From NCBI GenBank assembly GCA_025964935.1, contig JAOPXW010000286.1:1-28470 (forward strand): a stretch of DNA of 28,470 nucleotides. Direction: 5' to 3'. Position numbers and translations under genes: made by a program. Every line of letters starts with the position of its first letter. The first letter of the stretch is position 1. The notes under the pieces were generated by a model, which saw nothing but the letters and a program-made list of their open reading frames with translations, did not search any database and had not been told where the DNA came from. The DNA comes from Friedmanniella sp. (GTDB lineage: Bacteria > Actinomycetota > Actinomycetes > Propionibacteriales > Propionibacteriaceae). Below, in pieces: positions 7,171-15,239 of this stretch.

Positions 7171-8535
7171 TCAGTGCTGCATGTCGGTGAAGCGGGAGTA
7201 GTGGCCCTGGAAGGCGACGGTGATCGTCTTGGTGGGCCCGTTCCGGTGCTTGGCCACGTCGATGTCGGCCTCACCGGCCCGCTCGGACTCCTTGTCGTGG
7301 ATGTCGGGCCGGTTGAGCAGAATCACCATGTCGGCGTCCTGCTCCAGCGACCCGGACTCGCGCAGGTCCGACAACATGGGCTTCTTGTCCGTCCGCTGCT
7401 CGGGGCCACGGTTGAGCTGGGAGAGGGCGACCACGGGGACGTCGAGCTCCTTGGCCAGCAGCTTCAGCTGACGGGAGAACTCCGACACCTCGAGCTGGCG
7501 CGACTCGACCTTCTTGCCCGAGGTCATCAGCTGGATGTAGTCGATGACCACGAGCTTGAGGTCGTGGCGCTGCTTGAGCCGCCGCGCCTTGGCCCGGATC
7601 TCCATCATGGTCAGGTTGGGGGAGTCGTCGATGTACATCGGGGCCTCCGAGACCTGGCCCATCTTGGTCGCGACCCGGCTCCAGTCGTCGTCGCTCATCC
7701 GACCACCGCGGATGTGGCCGAGGGGGATGCTCGCCTCGGCCGAGAGCAGCCGCATGGTGATCTCGATCTGGCTCATCTCGAGGCTGAAGATGACCGAGGC
7801 CAGCCCGTTCTTGATCGAGGCCGACCGGGCCAGGTCGAGGGCCAGCGTCGACTTCCCCATCCCGGGTCGGGCCGCGACGATGATCATCTGGCCCCCGTGC
7901 AGCCCGTTGGTCAGCTCGTCCAGCTCGGCGAAGCCGGTCGGCACCCCGGCCAGCCCGCCGCCCCGGGAGGAGATGGCCTCCATCTCGTCCAGGGTCGGCT
8001 GCATCAGCTCGGAGAGGGGCTTGTAGTCCTCCGCCGCCCGCCGTTCGGTGACCGAGTAGACCTCGGCCTGGGCCCGGTCGACGATCGCGTCCACGTCACC
8101 CTCGGCGGCGTACGACATCTGGCCGATCCGGACCGAGGCGTCCACCAGCCGCCGCAGGATGGCCTTCTCCCGGACGATCTCGGCGTAGTAGCCGGCGTTG
8201 GCCGCCACCGGCACGCTGGCCAGCAGCGTGTGCAGGTACGGCGCCCCGCCGAGACGCATCAGCTCGCCGCGCTTGCTCAGCTCCGCCGACACGGTGATGG
8301 CGTCGGCGGGCTCGCCCCGGCCGTACAGATCGAGGATCGCCTCGTAGACCTGCTCGTGCGCCGGCCGGTAGAAGTCGACCCCGCGCAGCGCCTCGACGAC
8401 GTCGGCGATCGCGTCCTTGCTCATCAGCATCGCCCCGAGCACGCACTGCTCGGCGTCCATGTCCTGGGGAGGCGTCCGGTCGGGGGTCCGCGGAGCCTCG
8501 CCCCGGTAGGGGGCCATCACCTCGGCGAGACTCAC
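7171..8535 (-). CDS. dnaB: Replicative DNA helicase DnaB
   Basis: A 454-residue hexameric helicase that unwinds DNA ahead of the replisome and binds primase through its N-terminal domain. The N-domain starts near PPQDMDAEQCVLGAML (residues 22-37). The RecA-like C-domain has Walker A ARPGMGKST (222-230), Walker B LVVIDYIQLM (328-337), a DNA-binding SQLNRGPEQR segment (372-381) and DLRESGSLEQDAD (390-402). It has normal length, with no intein at the Walker A or other usual sites. The GTG at 8535 is chosen because AGAGGAG lies 6 nt upstream; an ATG seven codons in is possible, and the frame open to 8922 is untranslated leader. The common rplI neighbour is absent. A DnaA-box cluster lies about 155-425 bp upstream. 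Confidence 0.97.
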   Translation of the reverse strand: MSLAEVMAPYRGEAPRTPDRTPPQDMDAEQCVLGAMLMSKDAIADVVEALRGVDFYRPAHEQVYEAILDLYGRGEPADAITVSAELSKRGELMRLGGAPYLHTLLASVPVAANAGYYAEIVREKAILRRLVDASVRIGQMSYAAEGDVDAIVDRAQAEVYSVTERRAAEDYKPLSELMQPTLDEMEAISSRGGGLAGVPTGFAELDELTNGLHGGQMIIVAARPGMGKSTLALDLARSASIKNGLASVIFSLEMSQIEITMRLLSAEASIPLGHIRGGRMSDDDWSRVATKMGQVSEAPMYIDDSPNLTMMEIRAKARRLKQRHDLKLVVIDYIQLMTSGKKVESRQLEVSEFSRQLKLLAKELDVPVVALSQLNRGPEQRTDKKPMLSDLRESGSLEQDADMVILLNRPDIHDKESERAGEADIDVAKHRNGPTKTITVAFQGHYSRFTDMQH

Positions 8536-8688
8536 GCGTGCTCCTCTGGTCCTGGTCGAACGGTGGCGGATGCCGCTCTCGCGACTCCATGGGGGAAGGC
8601 TAGGGGCCGCCACTGACACCCCCCGATGTCTGGCCGTGAACCCCTGGTCTGGGACACCGTACGCCCCCGCCGCCCGGGCGCGAAGTGC

Positions 8689-8713
8689 GTTATCCACAGG
8701 CTCTGTGGATAAC
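8689..8713. promoter_or_regulatory. Back-to-back perfect DnaA boxes upstream of dnaB
   Basis: TTATCCACA (8690-8698) and its exact reverse complement TGTGGATAA (8704-8712) form an 11-bp perfect inverted repeat, GTTATCCACAG and CTGTGGATAAC, with a 3-nt spacer. Both match the consensus DnaA box exactly. The pair lies 154 bp upstream of the dnaB start, in the dnaB/csoR divergent region. It may control dnaB expression, titrate DnaA or form part of a replication-related locus. Confidence 0.8.
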
Positions 8714-8757
8714 CGGGTCGGGTCTGTGGGAGACACGCATCCCCGTTGTGCAGAGGT

Positions 8758-8778
8758 TGGGGACAACCCTGGGGACAA
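8758..8778 (-). promoter_or_regulatory. Two near-consensus DnaA boxes in direct repeat
   Basis: TGGGGACAA occurs at 8758-8766 and again at 8770-8778, 12 bp apart in the same orientation. Each differs by one base from TGTGGACAA, the complement of the GC-rich actinobacterial DnaA box TTGTCCACA. They lie 45 bp from the perfect box pair. Confidence 0.45.
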
Positions 8779-8861
8779 GCAGCTGCCCCGAGCGGGATGA
8801 TGCTTCTGACCAGGTGAGATACCCGTTTTCCGCGGTGGACGGAGGATGAATGGGAGATTCT

Positions 8862-8939
8862 TTTTCAACACCCCGACGGCTCGGGACGGGGTTGACAAAC
8901 GGCCCCCAGGCTCGGCTTGCACAGTTCCCCTGTTGAAAA
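8862..8939. repeat. 9-bp inverted repeat bounding a 60-bp AT-richer segment
   Basis: TTTTCAACA (8862-8870) and TGTTGAAAA (8931-8939) are perfect reverse complements 60 bp apart, in a stretch less GC-rich than its surroundings. A TTGACA lies between them at 8892-8897 but has no good -10 partner. Inside, TCAACACCCCG and CGGGGTTGA also pair imperfectly. A third near-DnaA box, TGGGGATAA, follows at 8951-8959. Function unknown. Confidence 0.5.
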
Positions 8940-9013
8940 CTACCGTCGTCTGGGGATAAGTCGTCGGGTCGCCACGGGCCCTCCCCTGACCAGAGCGCGG
9001 TTGCCTCCTGCCT

Positions 9014-9028
9014 TACCCTAGGGGGGTA
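9014..9028. promoter_or_regulatory. CsoR-type copper operator
   Basis: TACCC-TAGGG-GGGTA at 9014-9028 is a GC-rich pseudo-palindrome of the kind bound by CsoR repressors. It overlaps a likely -10 box (TACAGT, 9027-9032) and lies about 20 bp before the csoR start. This is the expected position for copper-relieved autorepression of the csoR-copZ-copA operon. Confidence 0.65.
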
Positions 9029-9048
9029 CAGTAACGACAGGAGCCCCC

Positions 9049-9348
9049 GTGACCGACGAGAGCAGCCACTACGGCTACATCAGCAACAAGGACGACTACC
9101 TGCGGCGCCTTCGCCGGATCGAGGGCCAGGCCCGCGGTCTGCAGAAGATGGTGGAGGACGAGAAGTACTGCATCGACATCCTGACCCAGGTCTCGGCCAT
9201 GACCAGCGCCCTCCAGTCGGTGGCCCTGGGCCTGCTCGACGAGCACCTCGGCCACTGCGTCCTGCACGCCGCCCAGCAGGGCGGTCCCGAAGCCGACGAG
9301 AAGATCAAGGAGGCGTCCGCGGCCATCGCACGCCTCGTCCGTTCCTGA
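9049..9348 (+). CDS. csoR: Copper-sensing transcriptional repressor CsoR
   Basis: A 99-residue helical repressor of the CsoR/RcnR (DUF156) family that releases its operator on binding Cu(I). The metal ligands are in place: Cys41 in EKYCIDIL, then His66 and Cys70 in DEHLGHCV, giving the Cys-His-Cys pattern of copper sensors. The N-terminal DYLRRLRRIEGQARG is the conserved DNA-binding first helix. The start is GTG at 9049 with AGGAG 5 nt upstream, directly after a likely operator/-10. It is first in an operon with copZ (25-bp gap) and copA. Copper is favoured over nickel or formaldehyde homologues because of the ligands and the neighbours. Confidence 0.93.
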   Translation: MTDESSHYGYISNKDDYLRRLRRIEGQARGLQKMVEDEKYCIDILTQVSAMTSALQSVALGLLDEHLGHCVLHAAQQGGPEADEKIKEASAAIARLVRS

Positions 9349-9373
9349 CCTCACGACCACCGAAGGAGACGAC

Positions 9374-9580
9374 ATGACCACCACCAGCTACACGGTGACC
9401 GGCATGACCTGCCAGCACTGCGTGAACGCCGTGACCGAGGAGGTCAGCGCCATCCCCGGGGTGACCGACGTACGCGTCGACCTCGCCGCCGGCTCGCTCG
9501 TCCTCACCAGCCCGACCCCCGTCGACCGCGTCCAGGTCGCCGCCGCGGTCGACGAGGCCGGGTACGCCCTCGCCGACTGA
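9374..9580 (+). CDS. copZ: Copper chaperone CopZ (HMA domain)
   Basis: A 68-residue cytosolic heavy-metal-associated domain that carries Cu(I) to the CopA pump. The metal motif GMTCQHC places the ligands at Cys13 and Cys16, and the ferredoxin-like fold fills the whole protein. The ATG at 9374 has GAAGGAG about 6 nt upstream. It lies between csoR and copA, 36 bp from the latter, and should share their promoter and copper response. Confidence 0.94.
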   Translation: MTTTSYTVTGMTCQHCVNAVTEEVSAIPGVTDVRVDLAAGSLVLTSPTPVDRVQVAAAVDEAGYALAD

Positions 9581-9616
9581 ACCGGCCGCTGCTCCCCCTG
9601 TCCCGAAGGTCGCCCG

Positions 9617-11863
9617 ATGAGCCTCGACTCCCAGCCCCGCCCCGTCGCCTCGCACGCCGTGCAGCTCGACGTCTCCGGCATGACCTGCGCCTCGTGCGCG
9701 GCCCGGATCGAGAAGAAGCTGAACCGGATGGACGGCGTCCGGGCGACGGTGAACTACGCCACCGAGAGGGCCAGCGTCCGGTTCGGCGACGAGGTCACCC
9801 CCGACCAGCTCATCGCCACCATCGAGAAGACGGGCTACGGAGCCACCTTGCCGGCAGAGCCCGTGGCCGACCCGGACGCGGAGGCCCGCAGCCTCCGTCG
9901 CCGGGTCGTGACCGCCGCCGCCCTGACCGTGCCGGTCGTCGCGCTGGCGATGGTCCCGGCCTGGCAGTTCCCCGGCTGGCAGTGGGTGTCGCTGCTCCTG
10001 ACCGTGCCCGTCGTCGGCTGGGCCGGCTGGCCCTTCCACCGCGCGGCGGTGTTGAACCTGCGGCACGGCACCGCCACCATGGACACCCTCATCTCGGTCG
10101 GCACCCTGGCTGCCACGGGCTGGTCGCTCTATGCGCTGCTGTTCGGTCCCGCCGGGGAGATCGGCTTCCGGCACGGCTTCGAGCTGCAGCTGATGCGGCA
10201 CGACGGCGGCGCCAACCTCTATCTCGAGTCCGCCGCCGGGATCACCACGTTCCTGCTGCTCGGTCGACTGGCCGAGGCCCGGGCCAAACGACGCTCCGGG
10301 GCCGCGCTGCGGGCACTGCTCAACCTCACCCCGACGGTGGTCTCGGTGCTGCGCGACGGGGTCGAGTCCGAAGTCCCGGCCCGCACCCTGCGGGTCGGCG
10401 ACCGGTTCGTGGTCCGGCCGGGGGAGCGGGTGGCCACCGACGGGGTCGTGGTGTCCGGCCGGACCGCCCTGGACGCCTCCACCGTCACCGGTGAGTCGGT
10501 GCCCGTCGACGTCGGTCCCGGTGACCAGGTCGTCGGGGGCTGCGTCGTCGCCGACGGCCGCCTGGTCGTCGAGGCCACCCGGGTCGGCGCCGACACCCAG
10601 CTGGCCCAGATCGCCCGGATGGTCGAGCAGGCCCAGACGGGCAAGGCCCAGGTCCAGCGGCTCGCCGACCGGGTGTCCGGCATCTTCGTCCCGGTCGTGC
10701 TGGTGCTCGCCGTCTCGACCCTCGCCGGCTGGCTGCTGGCCGGGGCGAGTGCCGCGTACGCCGTCAGTGCCGCCGTCGCCGTGGTCATCATCGCCTGCCC
10801 GTGTGCCCTCGGACTGGCCACACCGACCGCGCTGATGGTCGGGACCGGCCGCGGCGCCCAGCTCGGCATCCTGATCCAGGGCCCGGAGGTGCTCGAGAGC
10901 ACCCGGCGGATCGACACCGTTGTGCTGGACAAGACCGGAACGGTCACCACCGGCACGATGTCGGTCGCCGCGGTCACCGCCGCCCCCGGCAGCAGCGAGG
11001 CGGACGTGCTGGCCCTGGCCGGGGCCGCGGAGTCCGGGTCCGAGCACCCCATCGCCCGCGCCGTCGCCGACCGCGCCCGTGAACAGACGGCGCCCCTGCC
11101 CGCCCACGACTTCCGCAACCACGCCGGCCTCGGCGTGGTGGCCACGGTCGACCACCAGAGCGCCGACCACGTCGTGGTGGTCGGGCGCCCGGAGCTTCTG
11201 GAGGGGCAGGGCCTGGAGGTGGGCGCCGAGGTCCTGACCGCGTACGCCACCGAGCAGGCCCGCGGTCGCACCACCGTGATGGTGGGCTGGGACGGGCGGG
11301 CCCGTGGCGTCGTCGCGGTCGCCGACACGATCAAGAAGACCTCGGCGGAGGCGGTCGCCGCCCTCCGCCGGCTCGGACTGCGCCCGGTGCTGCTGACCGG
11401 GGACCACCGGGCCGGCGCCGAACAGGTCGCCGCCGCAGTCGGGATCGAGGAGGTCATCACCGACGTCCTGCCGGCCGACAAGGTGAGCGAGATCCAGCGG
11501 CTGCAGGCCGGCGGGGCCCGGGTGGCCATGGTCGGCGACGGGGTCAACGACGCGGCCGCGCTGGCCCAGTCCGACCTGGGGATCGCCCTGGGCACCGGCA
11601 CCGACGCCGCCATCGAGGCCAGCGACCTGACCCTGGTCCGCGGCGACCTGCGGGTGGCGGCGGACGCCATCCGGCTGTCGCGGGCCACCCTGCGCACGAT
11701 CAAGGTCAACCTGTTCTGGGCCTTCGCCTACAACGTGGCCGCCATCCCGCTCGCCGCCGCCGGCTTCCTCAACCCGATGTTCGCCGGGGCCGCCATGGCC
11801 CTCAGCTCGGTCTTCGTGGTCACCAACAGCCTCCGGCTGCGCCGCTTCCGCTCCGGCTTCTGA
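9617..11863 (+). CDS. copA: Copper-exporting P1B-type ATPase CopA
   Basis: A 748-residue copper efflux pump. It has one N-terminal HMA domain with GMTCASC (Cys24, Cys27), then eight expected membrane helices. The actuator domain carries TGES. The transport motif is CPC (Cys394, Cys396) in the sixth helix. DKTGT carries the phosphorylated Asp438. The nucleotide domain shows SEHP (His477), and GDGVND lies near 640-645. CPC with a single HMA domain fits Cu(I) (P1B-1) rather than zinc or cadmium. The ATG at 9617 has GAAGG upstream. It is last in csoR-copZ-copA and is followed by an inverted-repeat-rich stretch ending in a T-rich run. Confidence 0.96.
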   Translation: MSLDSQPRPVASHAVQLDVSGMTCASCAARIEKKLNRMDGVRATVNYATERASVRFGDEVTPDQLIATIEKTGYGATLPAEPVADPDAEARSLRRRVVTAAALTVPVVALAMVPAWQFPGWQWVSLLLTVPVVGWAGWPFHRAAVLNLRHGTATMDTLISVGTLAATGWSLYALLFGPAGEIGFRHGFELQLMRHDGGANLYLESAAGITTFLLLGRLAEARAKRRSGAALRALLNLTPTVVSVLRDGVESEVPARTLRVGDRFVVRPGERVATDGVVVSGRTALDASTVTGESVPVDVGPGDQVVGGCVVADGRLVVEATRVGADTQLAQIARMVEQAQTGKAQVQRLADRVSGIFVPVVLVLAVSTLAGWLLAGASAAYAVSAAVAVVIIACPCALGLATPTALMVGTGRGAQLGILIQGPEVLESTRRIDTVVLDKTGTVTTGTMSVAAVTAAPGSSEADVLALAGAAESGSEHPIARAVADRAREQTAPLPAHDFRNHAGLGVVATVDHQSADHVVVVGRPELLEGQGLEVGAEVLTAYATEQARGRTTVMVGWDGRARGVVAVADTIKKTSAEAVAALRRLGLRPVLLTGDHRAGAEQVAAAVGIEEVITDVLPADKVSEIQRLQAGGARVAMVGDGVNDAAALAQSDLGIALGTGTDAAIEASDLTLVRGDLRVAADAIRLSRATLRTIKVNLFWAFAYNVAAIPLAAAGFLNPMFAGAAMALSSVFVVTNSLRLRRFRSGF

Positions 11864-11879
11864 GACTCCCCCTGGAAAC

Positions 11880-11947
11880 GCGACGCCAGTGGCGGCGTCC
11901 GTCGCGCCGCACGCTCACGACGAGCGACGCCGCGCGACTGGTGTCGC
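11880..11947 (+). terminator. Composite inverted repeat, putative terminator of the copper operon
   Basis: GCGACGCCAGT (11880-11890) pairs with ACTGGTGTCGC (11937-11947) with one mismatch, and further GCGGCGTC-type pairing occurs inside. A T-rich run (TTCTT) follows directly. It starts 17 bp after the copA stop. Confidence 0.5.
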
Positions 11948-11976
11948 TTCTTCAGGGCGGTGAGGCCTGGTCTGGT

Positions 11977-12010
11977 GTTCGCGGGGGGTTCATCACGCTG
12001 TTCCCGGGTG
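11977..12010 (+). promoter_or_regulatory. Candidate PHO box upstream of phoD
   Basis: GTTC begins at 11977, 11988 and 12000, as GTTCGCG, GTTCATC and GTTCCCG, at 11- and 12-bp spacing. Actinobacterial PhoP binds direct repeats of GTTCACC-like units every 11 bp, so this resembles a degenerate PHO box. It lies about 70-100 bp before the phoD start. Phosphate-starvation control is the inference. Confidence 0.45.
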
Positions 12011-12039
12011 GCTGCCTGCGACTGGGAGAAAGGGTCGAA

Positions 12040-12059
12040 GGCCGAGATCGGCCTCGGCC
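12040..12059 (+). other. Small hairpin in the phoD leader
   Basis: GGCCGAG (12040-12046) and CTCGGCC (12053-12059) form a 7-bp stem with a 6-nt loop, ending 8 nt before the AGGAG ribosome site of phoD. It could affect translation or be incidental. Confidence 0.3.
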
Positions 12060-12078
12060 CCTCCCCTAGGAGTCCCCC

Positions 12079-13728
12079 GTGAGCTCACTTCCCCCAGAGA
12101 GCCCTCCCCGCCTCAACCCCCCGCCCGTGAACCCCCAGCGTCTCCACCACCGGCCCCTCGACCGGCGACGGTTCCTCGGCCTCGGTGGTGCGGCCGCCGT
12201 CCTGCTGGGGACCGGCGCCTGGAGCGCCGGCGGCGCCTTCGCAGTGTCGCGGCGGTTCGCGAACCCCTTCACCCTCGGGGTGGGGTCCGGTGACCCGACA
12301 CCCGACGGGGTGGTGCTATGGACCCGGCTGGCCCCCGTCCCGTACGCCCCCGACGGCCACGCCGGTCTGCCGGACCGCCCGGTTCGGGTGGAGTTCGAGG
12401 TGGCCGAGGACGAGGGCTTCGCGCGTGTGGTCCGCCGCAGCAGCGTCCTGGCCGTCCCGACGCTGAACCACGCCGTCCACCCCGAGGTCCGCGGGCTGCG
12501 CCCGGCGCGGCCGTACTGGTACCGGTTCCGGGTCGGCGAGCACCTCTCCGCGACCGGGCGCACTCGGACGGCGCCCGCGCCGGGCACGGAGCCGGCCTCG
12601 CTCCGGCTGGCCTTCGCGTCCTGCCAGTCCTGGGGCGACGGCCACTTCACCGCGTACGACCACCTGGCCGAGGAGGACCTCGACCTGGTCGTCCACCTCG
12701 GCGACTACCTCTACGAGCAGGGACTGGCGGCCAACAAGCGCGGCGTACGGCTGCCCGCGGTCTTCGACTCCGAGGCCTACAGCCTGGCCCAGTACCGGCT
12801 CCGCTACTCCCTCTACAAGAGCGACCCGGCCCTGCAGCGGGCGCACGCGGCCTTCCCGTGGGTGCAGACCATCGACGACCACGAGGTCGAGAACGACTGG
12901 GCGGGGGACGTCTCCCAGGTCGACACCGAGCGGGACCAGATCCGGTCGGTGTTCCGCGCCCGGCGCGCCCGCGCCTTCCGGGTTATGTACGAGAACATGC
13001 CGTTCCGGCTCGCCCAGCTCCCCTCCGGCTCCCACGTACGGCTGCACCGCCGCCTCCGCTGGGGGACCCTGGCCGACCTGACCATGCTGGACACCCGCCA
13101 GTACCGCGACGACCAGCCGTGCGCGGTCTCCCACTCCTCCGCCTGCACCGAGCGACTGGACCCCAACCGGACCATGCTCGGCGGGAAGCAGAAGAAGTGG
13201 CTGGTGGACGGGTTCTCGTCCTCGACCGCCCGCTGGCAGCTGATCGGCAACCAGGCCCCGATCGGGCAGACCGACTGGGACCCGTCCCCGACCCAGACCC
13301 ACGTCTGGCTGGACCCGTGGGACGGCTACGTCGCTGAGCGCAACCAGGTGCTCGGGGAGGCGCAGCGGCGCGGGGAGCGCAACCTTGTCGTGCTGACCGG
13401 GGACCGGCACCAGAACTACGCCTGGGACCTGAAGGCCGACTACGCCGATCCAGGCTCGGCGACGGTGGGGACCGAGCTCGTCGGGACCTCCATCACCAGC
13501 GGCGGGGACGGCGCGGACCTGACCGACCAGGGCCGCGACTTTCTGGCCGCCAACCCGCATCTCCGCTTCTTCAACAACCAGCGCGGGTACGGCCGGCTGA
13601 CCGTCACCCCGACCGAGTGCCGCAACGACTTCCGGGTCCTGCCGTACGTCTCCCGGCCGGGTGCCCCCATCAGCACCCGGGTCAGTGCCGTGGTCACCGA
13701 CGGACGGCCGGGGGTGCAGCTGGACTAG
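12079..13728 (+). CDS. phoD: PhoD-type alkaline phosphatase/phosphodiesterase, Tat-exported
   Basis: A 549-residue extracellular enzyme that releases phosphate from phosphomono- or diesters using Fe(III)/Ca(II) ions. A twin-arginine signal, DRRRFLGLGG (arginines at 29-31) followed by a hydrophobic stretch to about 50, directs folded export. A PhoD N-terminal beta domain begins near NPFTLGVGSGDPTPDGVVLWTR. The metallophosphatase core shows SCQSWGDG (Cys182), HLGDYLYE (Asp209), TIDDHEVENDW (His268) and LTGDRHQNY (Asp442, His444). The start is GTG at 12079 with AGGAG 6 nt upstream. The gene stands alone, with candidate PHO repeats upstream, and converges on an MFS gene. Confidence 0.92.
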   Translation: MSSLPPESPPRLNPPPVNPQRLHHRPLDRRRFLGLGGAAAVLLGTGAWSAGGAFAVSRRFANPFTLGVGSGDPTPDGVVLWTRLAPVPYAPDGHAGLPDRPVRVEFEVAEDEGFARVVRRSSVLAVPTLNHAVHPEVRGLRPARPYWYRFRVGEHLSATGRTRTAPAPGTEPASLRLAFASCQSWGDGHFTAYDHLAEEDLDLVVHLGDYLYEQGLAANKRGVRLPAVFDSEAYSLAQYRLRYSLYKSDPALQRAHAAFPWVQTIDDHEVENDWAGDVSQVDTERDQIRSVFRARRARAFRVMYENMPFRLAQLPSGSHVRLHRRLRWGTLADLTMLDTRQYRDDQPCAVSHSSACTERLDPNRTMLGGKQKKWLVDGFSSSTARWQLIGNQAPIGQTDWDPSPTQTHVWLDPWDGYVAERNQVLGEAQRRGERNLVVLTGDRHQNYAWDLKADYADPGSATVGTELVGTSITSGGDGADLTDQGRDFLAANPHLRFFNNQRGYGRLTVTPTECRNDFRVLPYVSRPGAPISTRVSAVVTDGRPGVQLD

Positions 13729-13735
13729 GCCGGAC

Positions 13736-13759
13736 GCGGCGGCGACCGCCTGCCGCCGC
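13736..13759. terminator. Hairpin between convergent phoD and MFS genes
   Basis: GCGGCGG (13736-13742) pairs with CCGCCGC (13753-13759) around a 10-nt loop, in the 41-bp gap between the two stop codons, followed by TT on the plus strand. Probably a shared terminator. Confidence 0.45.
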
Positions 13760-13769
13760 TTGGCTCAGG

Positions 13770-15065
13770 TCAGGCGATGGCGGCCGGGGTGGGCCGTCGC
13801 CGGATGCTGAGCGAGACGACCGCCGCGACCACGCACAGCCCCGCCGCCCCGAACCAGGCCAGGGTGTACTGCCCCGTCGCGTCGCGGATGGCCCCGGCGG
13901 CGAAGGAGGCGATGGCGGCCCCGATCTGGTGGGAGGCGAACACCCAGCCGAAGACGATGGTGCCCGAGGCGCCGAACGCCTCCCGGCAGAGAGCGACGGT
14001 CGGTGGCACCGTGGCGACCCAGTCCAGGCCGTAGATGATGATGAAGACCAGCATGGGCGGGCGGACCGTCGGGCCCAGCAGCCACGGCAGCACGAGCAGT
14101 CCGACCCCGCGGAAGGTGTAGTAGCCGACCAGCAGTAGCCGCGGGTTGACCTTGTCGGTCAGGGCGCCCGAGACGATGGTCCCGGCCACGTCGAAGATCC
14201 CGACCAGCGCGAGCAGCCCGGCCGCCGTGGTCTCCGCCATGCCGTGGTCGTGGGCCGAGGGGATGAAGTGGGTCCCGACCAGGCCGTTCGTGGTCGCCCC
14301 GCAGATGGCGAAACCTCCGGCCAGGGCCCAGAAGGTGGGGGTCCGGGCCGCCTCCCGCAGCACCCGCAGGGCCCGCCGTGCCGCACCGCGGGGGTCCGGC
14401 CGCGGCAGGTCGGGCACGTCGGCCGGGGCCCCGTACGCCCGGACGCCCCGGTCGGCCGGGTAGTTGCGCATCACGACCAGCACCAGCGGGATGACCAGCA
14501 GCGCCGCGGCCGTGGTGACCAGGGACGCAGCCCGCCAGGAGACGCCCTGGACCAGCGCGGCCATCACGGGCAGGAAGACCAGCTGGCCGGCGGCCCCGGC
14601 CGCGGTGAGGATGCCCATGACCAGACCGCGGCGGGCGACGAACCAGCGGTTCGCGACGGTGGCGGCGAAGACCATGGCCATCGACCCGGTCCCGACGCCG
14701 ACCAGCAGGCCCCAGGTCAGCATCAGCTGCCAGCCGTACTGGACGAAGACGGTGAGGCCGCTGCCGGCCGCTACGAGCAGGAGGGCCAGGGCGACGACCC
14801 GACGGATGCCGAACCGGTCCATCAGCGCCGCCGCGAACGGCGCCATCAGCCCGAACAGGACGAGGTTGAGGCTGACCGCCGCCGACATCAGGCTCCGGGA
14901 CCAGCCGAACTCCTGCTCGAGCGGGACCATGAGCACCCCGGGCGCGGACCGGAAACCGGCCGCACCGAGCAGGGCCACGAACGCGACGGCGGCCACCCAC
15001 CAGGCCGGGTGCAGGCGCCGGCCAGCGCGGGGCCGGGTGGTCTCAGGCCGGGTGATGAGGTCCAT
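13770..15065 (-). CDS. MFS transporter, monocarboxylate/OFA-like
   Basis: A 431-residue inner-membrane carrier with about 12 helices. Features typical of MCT/OFA-type carriers include FGWSRSLMSAAVSLN after the first helix, a MDRFGIRR motif-A loop between helices 2 and 3, a long polar central loop (near DRGVRAYGAPAD to REAARTPTFW), and GALTDKVNPR in the second half. Such proteins move small organic acids by proton symport or exchange; the substrate cannot be named. The ATG at 15065 has GGAAGG 7 nt upstream. Its nearest neighbour on the same strand ends 174 bp upstream with a possible terminator between, so it is likely monocistronic. Confidence 0.85.
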   Translation of the reverse strand: MDLITRPETTRPRAGRRLHPAWWVAAVAFVALLGAAGFRSAPGVLMVPLEQEFGWSRSLMSAAVSLNLVLFGLMAPFAAALMDRFGIRRVVALALLLVAAGSGLTVFVQYGWQLMLTWGLLVGVGTGSMAMVFAATVANRWFVARRGLVMGILTAAGAAGQLVFLPVMAALVQGVSWRAASLVTTAAALLVIPLVLVVMRNYPADRGVRAYGAPADVPDLPRPDPRGAARRALRVLREAARTPTFWALAGGFAICGATTNGLVGTHFIPSAHDHGMAETTAAGLLALVGIFDVAGTIVSGALTDKVNPRLLLVGYYTFRGVGLLVLPWLLGPTVRPPMLVFIIIYGLDWVATVPPTVALCREAFGASGTIVFGWVFASHQIGAAIASFAAGAIRDATGQYTLAWFGAAGLCVVAAVVSLSIRRRPTPAAIA

Positions 15066-15182
15066 GCAGAGGCCTTCCGCGATGCGAGGCAGGCTTATGG
15101 TCTGCCGCTGACCGACACGATAGGGGCGGAACGTCGTCGACCCTCAGGGAATTCCCAGGTGGGTGCGACCCGGCGATGCCTC

Positions 15183-15206
15183 CCTCCCGGCCTCGCCCTC
15201 GGGAGG
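15183..15206 (-). terminator. Putative terminator downstream of the reductase gene
   Basis: CCTCCCG (15183-15189) pairs with CGGGAGG (15200-15206) around a 10-nt loop, 34 bp past the reductase stop. There is no U-tract. The rest of 15066-15239 holds no gene. Confidence 0.4.
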
Positions 15207-15239
15207 ACCCCGCCCTGCCGGTCACCCGCCCCCGTTGCC

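Noticed and set aside
7171..8535. Intein within DnaB, common in actinobacteria
   Set aside because: The protein has normal length with uninterrupted Walker A, Walker B and C-terminal motifs.
8536..8922. Extension of dnaB to an ATG at 8922
   Set aside because: It would translate across the DnaA boxes and has no family similarity; the GTG at 8535 has a good ribosome site.
8846..8956. Short ORFs starting at 8846 (37 aa) and 8850 (28 aa) after GGAGG
   Set aside because: Two overlapping frames compete, neither resembles a known peptide, and the segment contains inverted repeats that suggest noncoding function.
8689..8959. Calling this region the chromosomal origin oriC
   Set aside because: dnaA, dnaN and rpmH are absent, and only two boxes are perfect; a regulatory or titration site is the safer reading.
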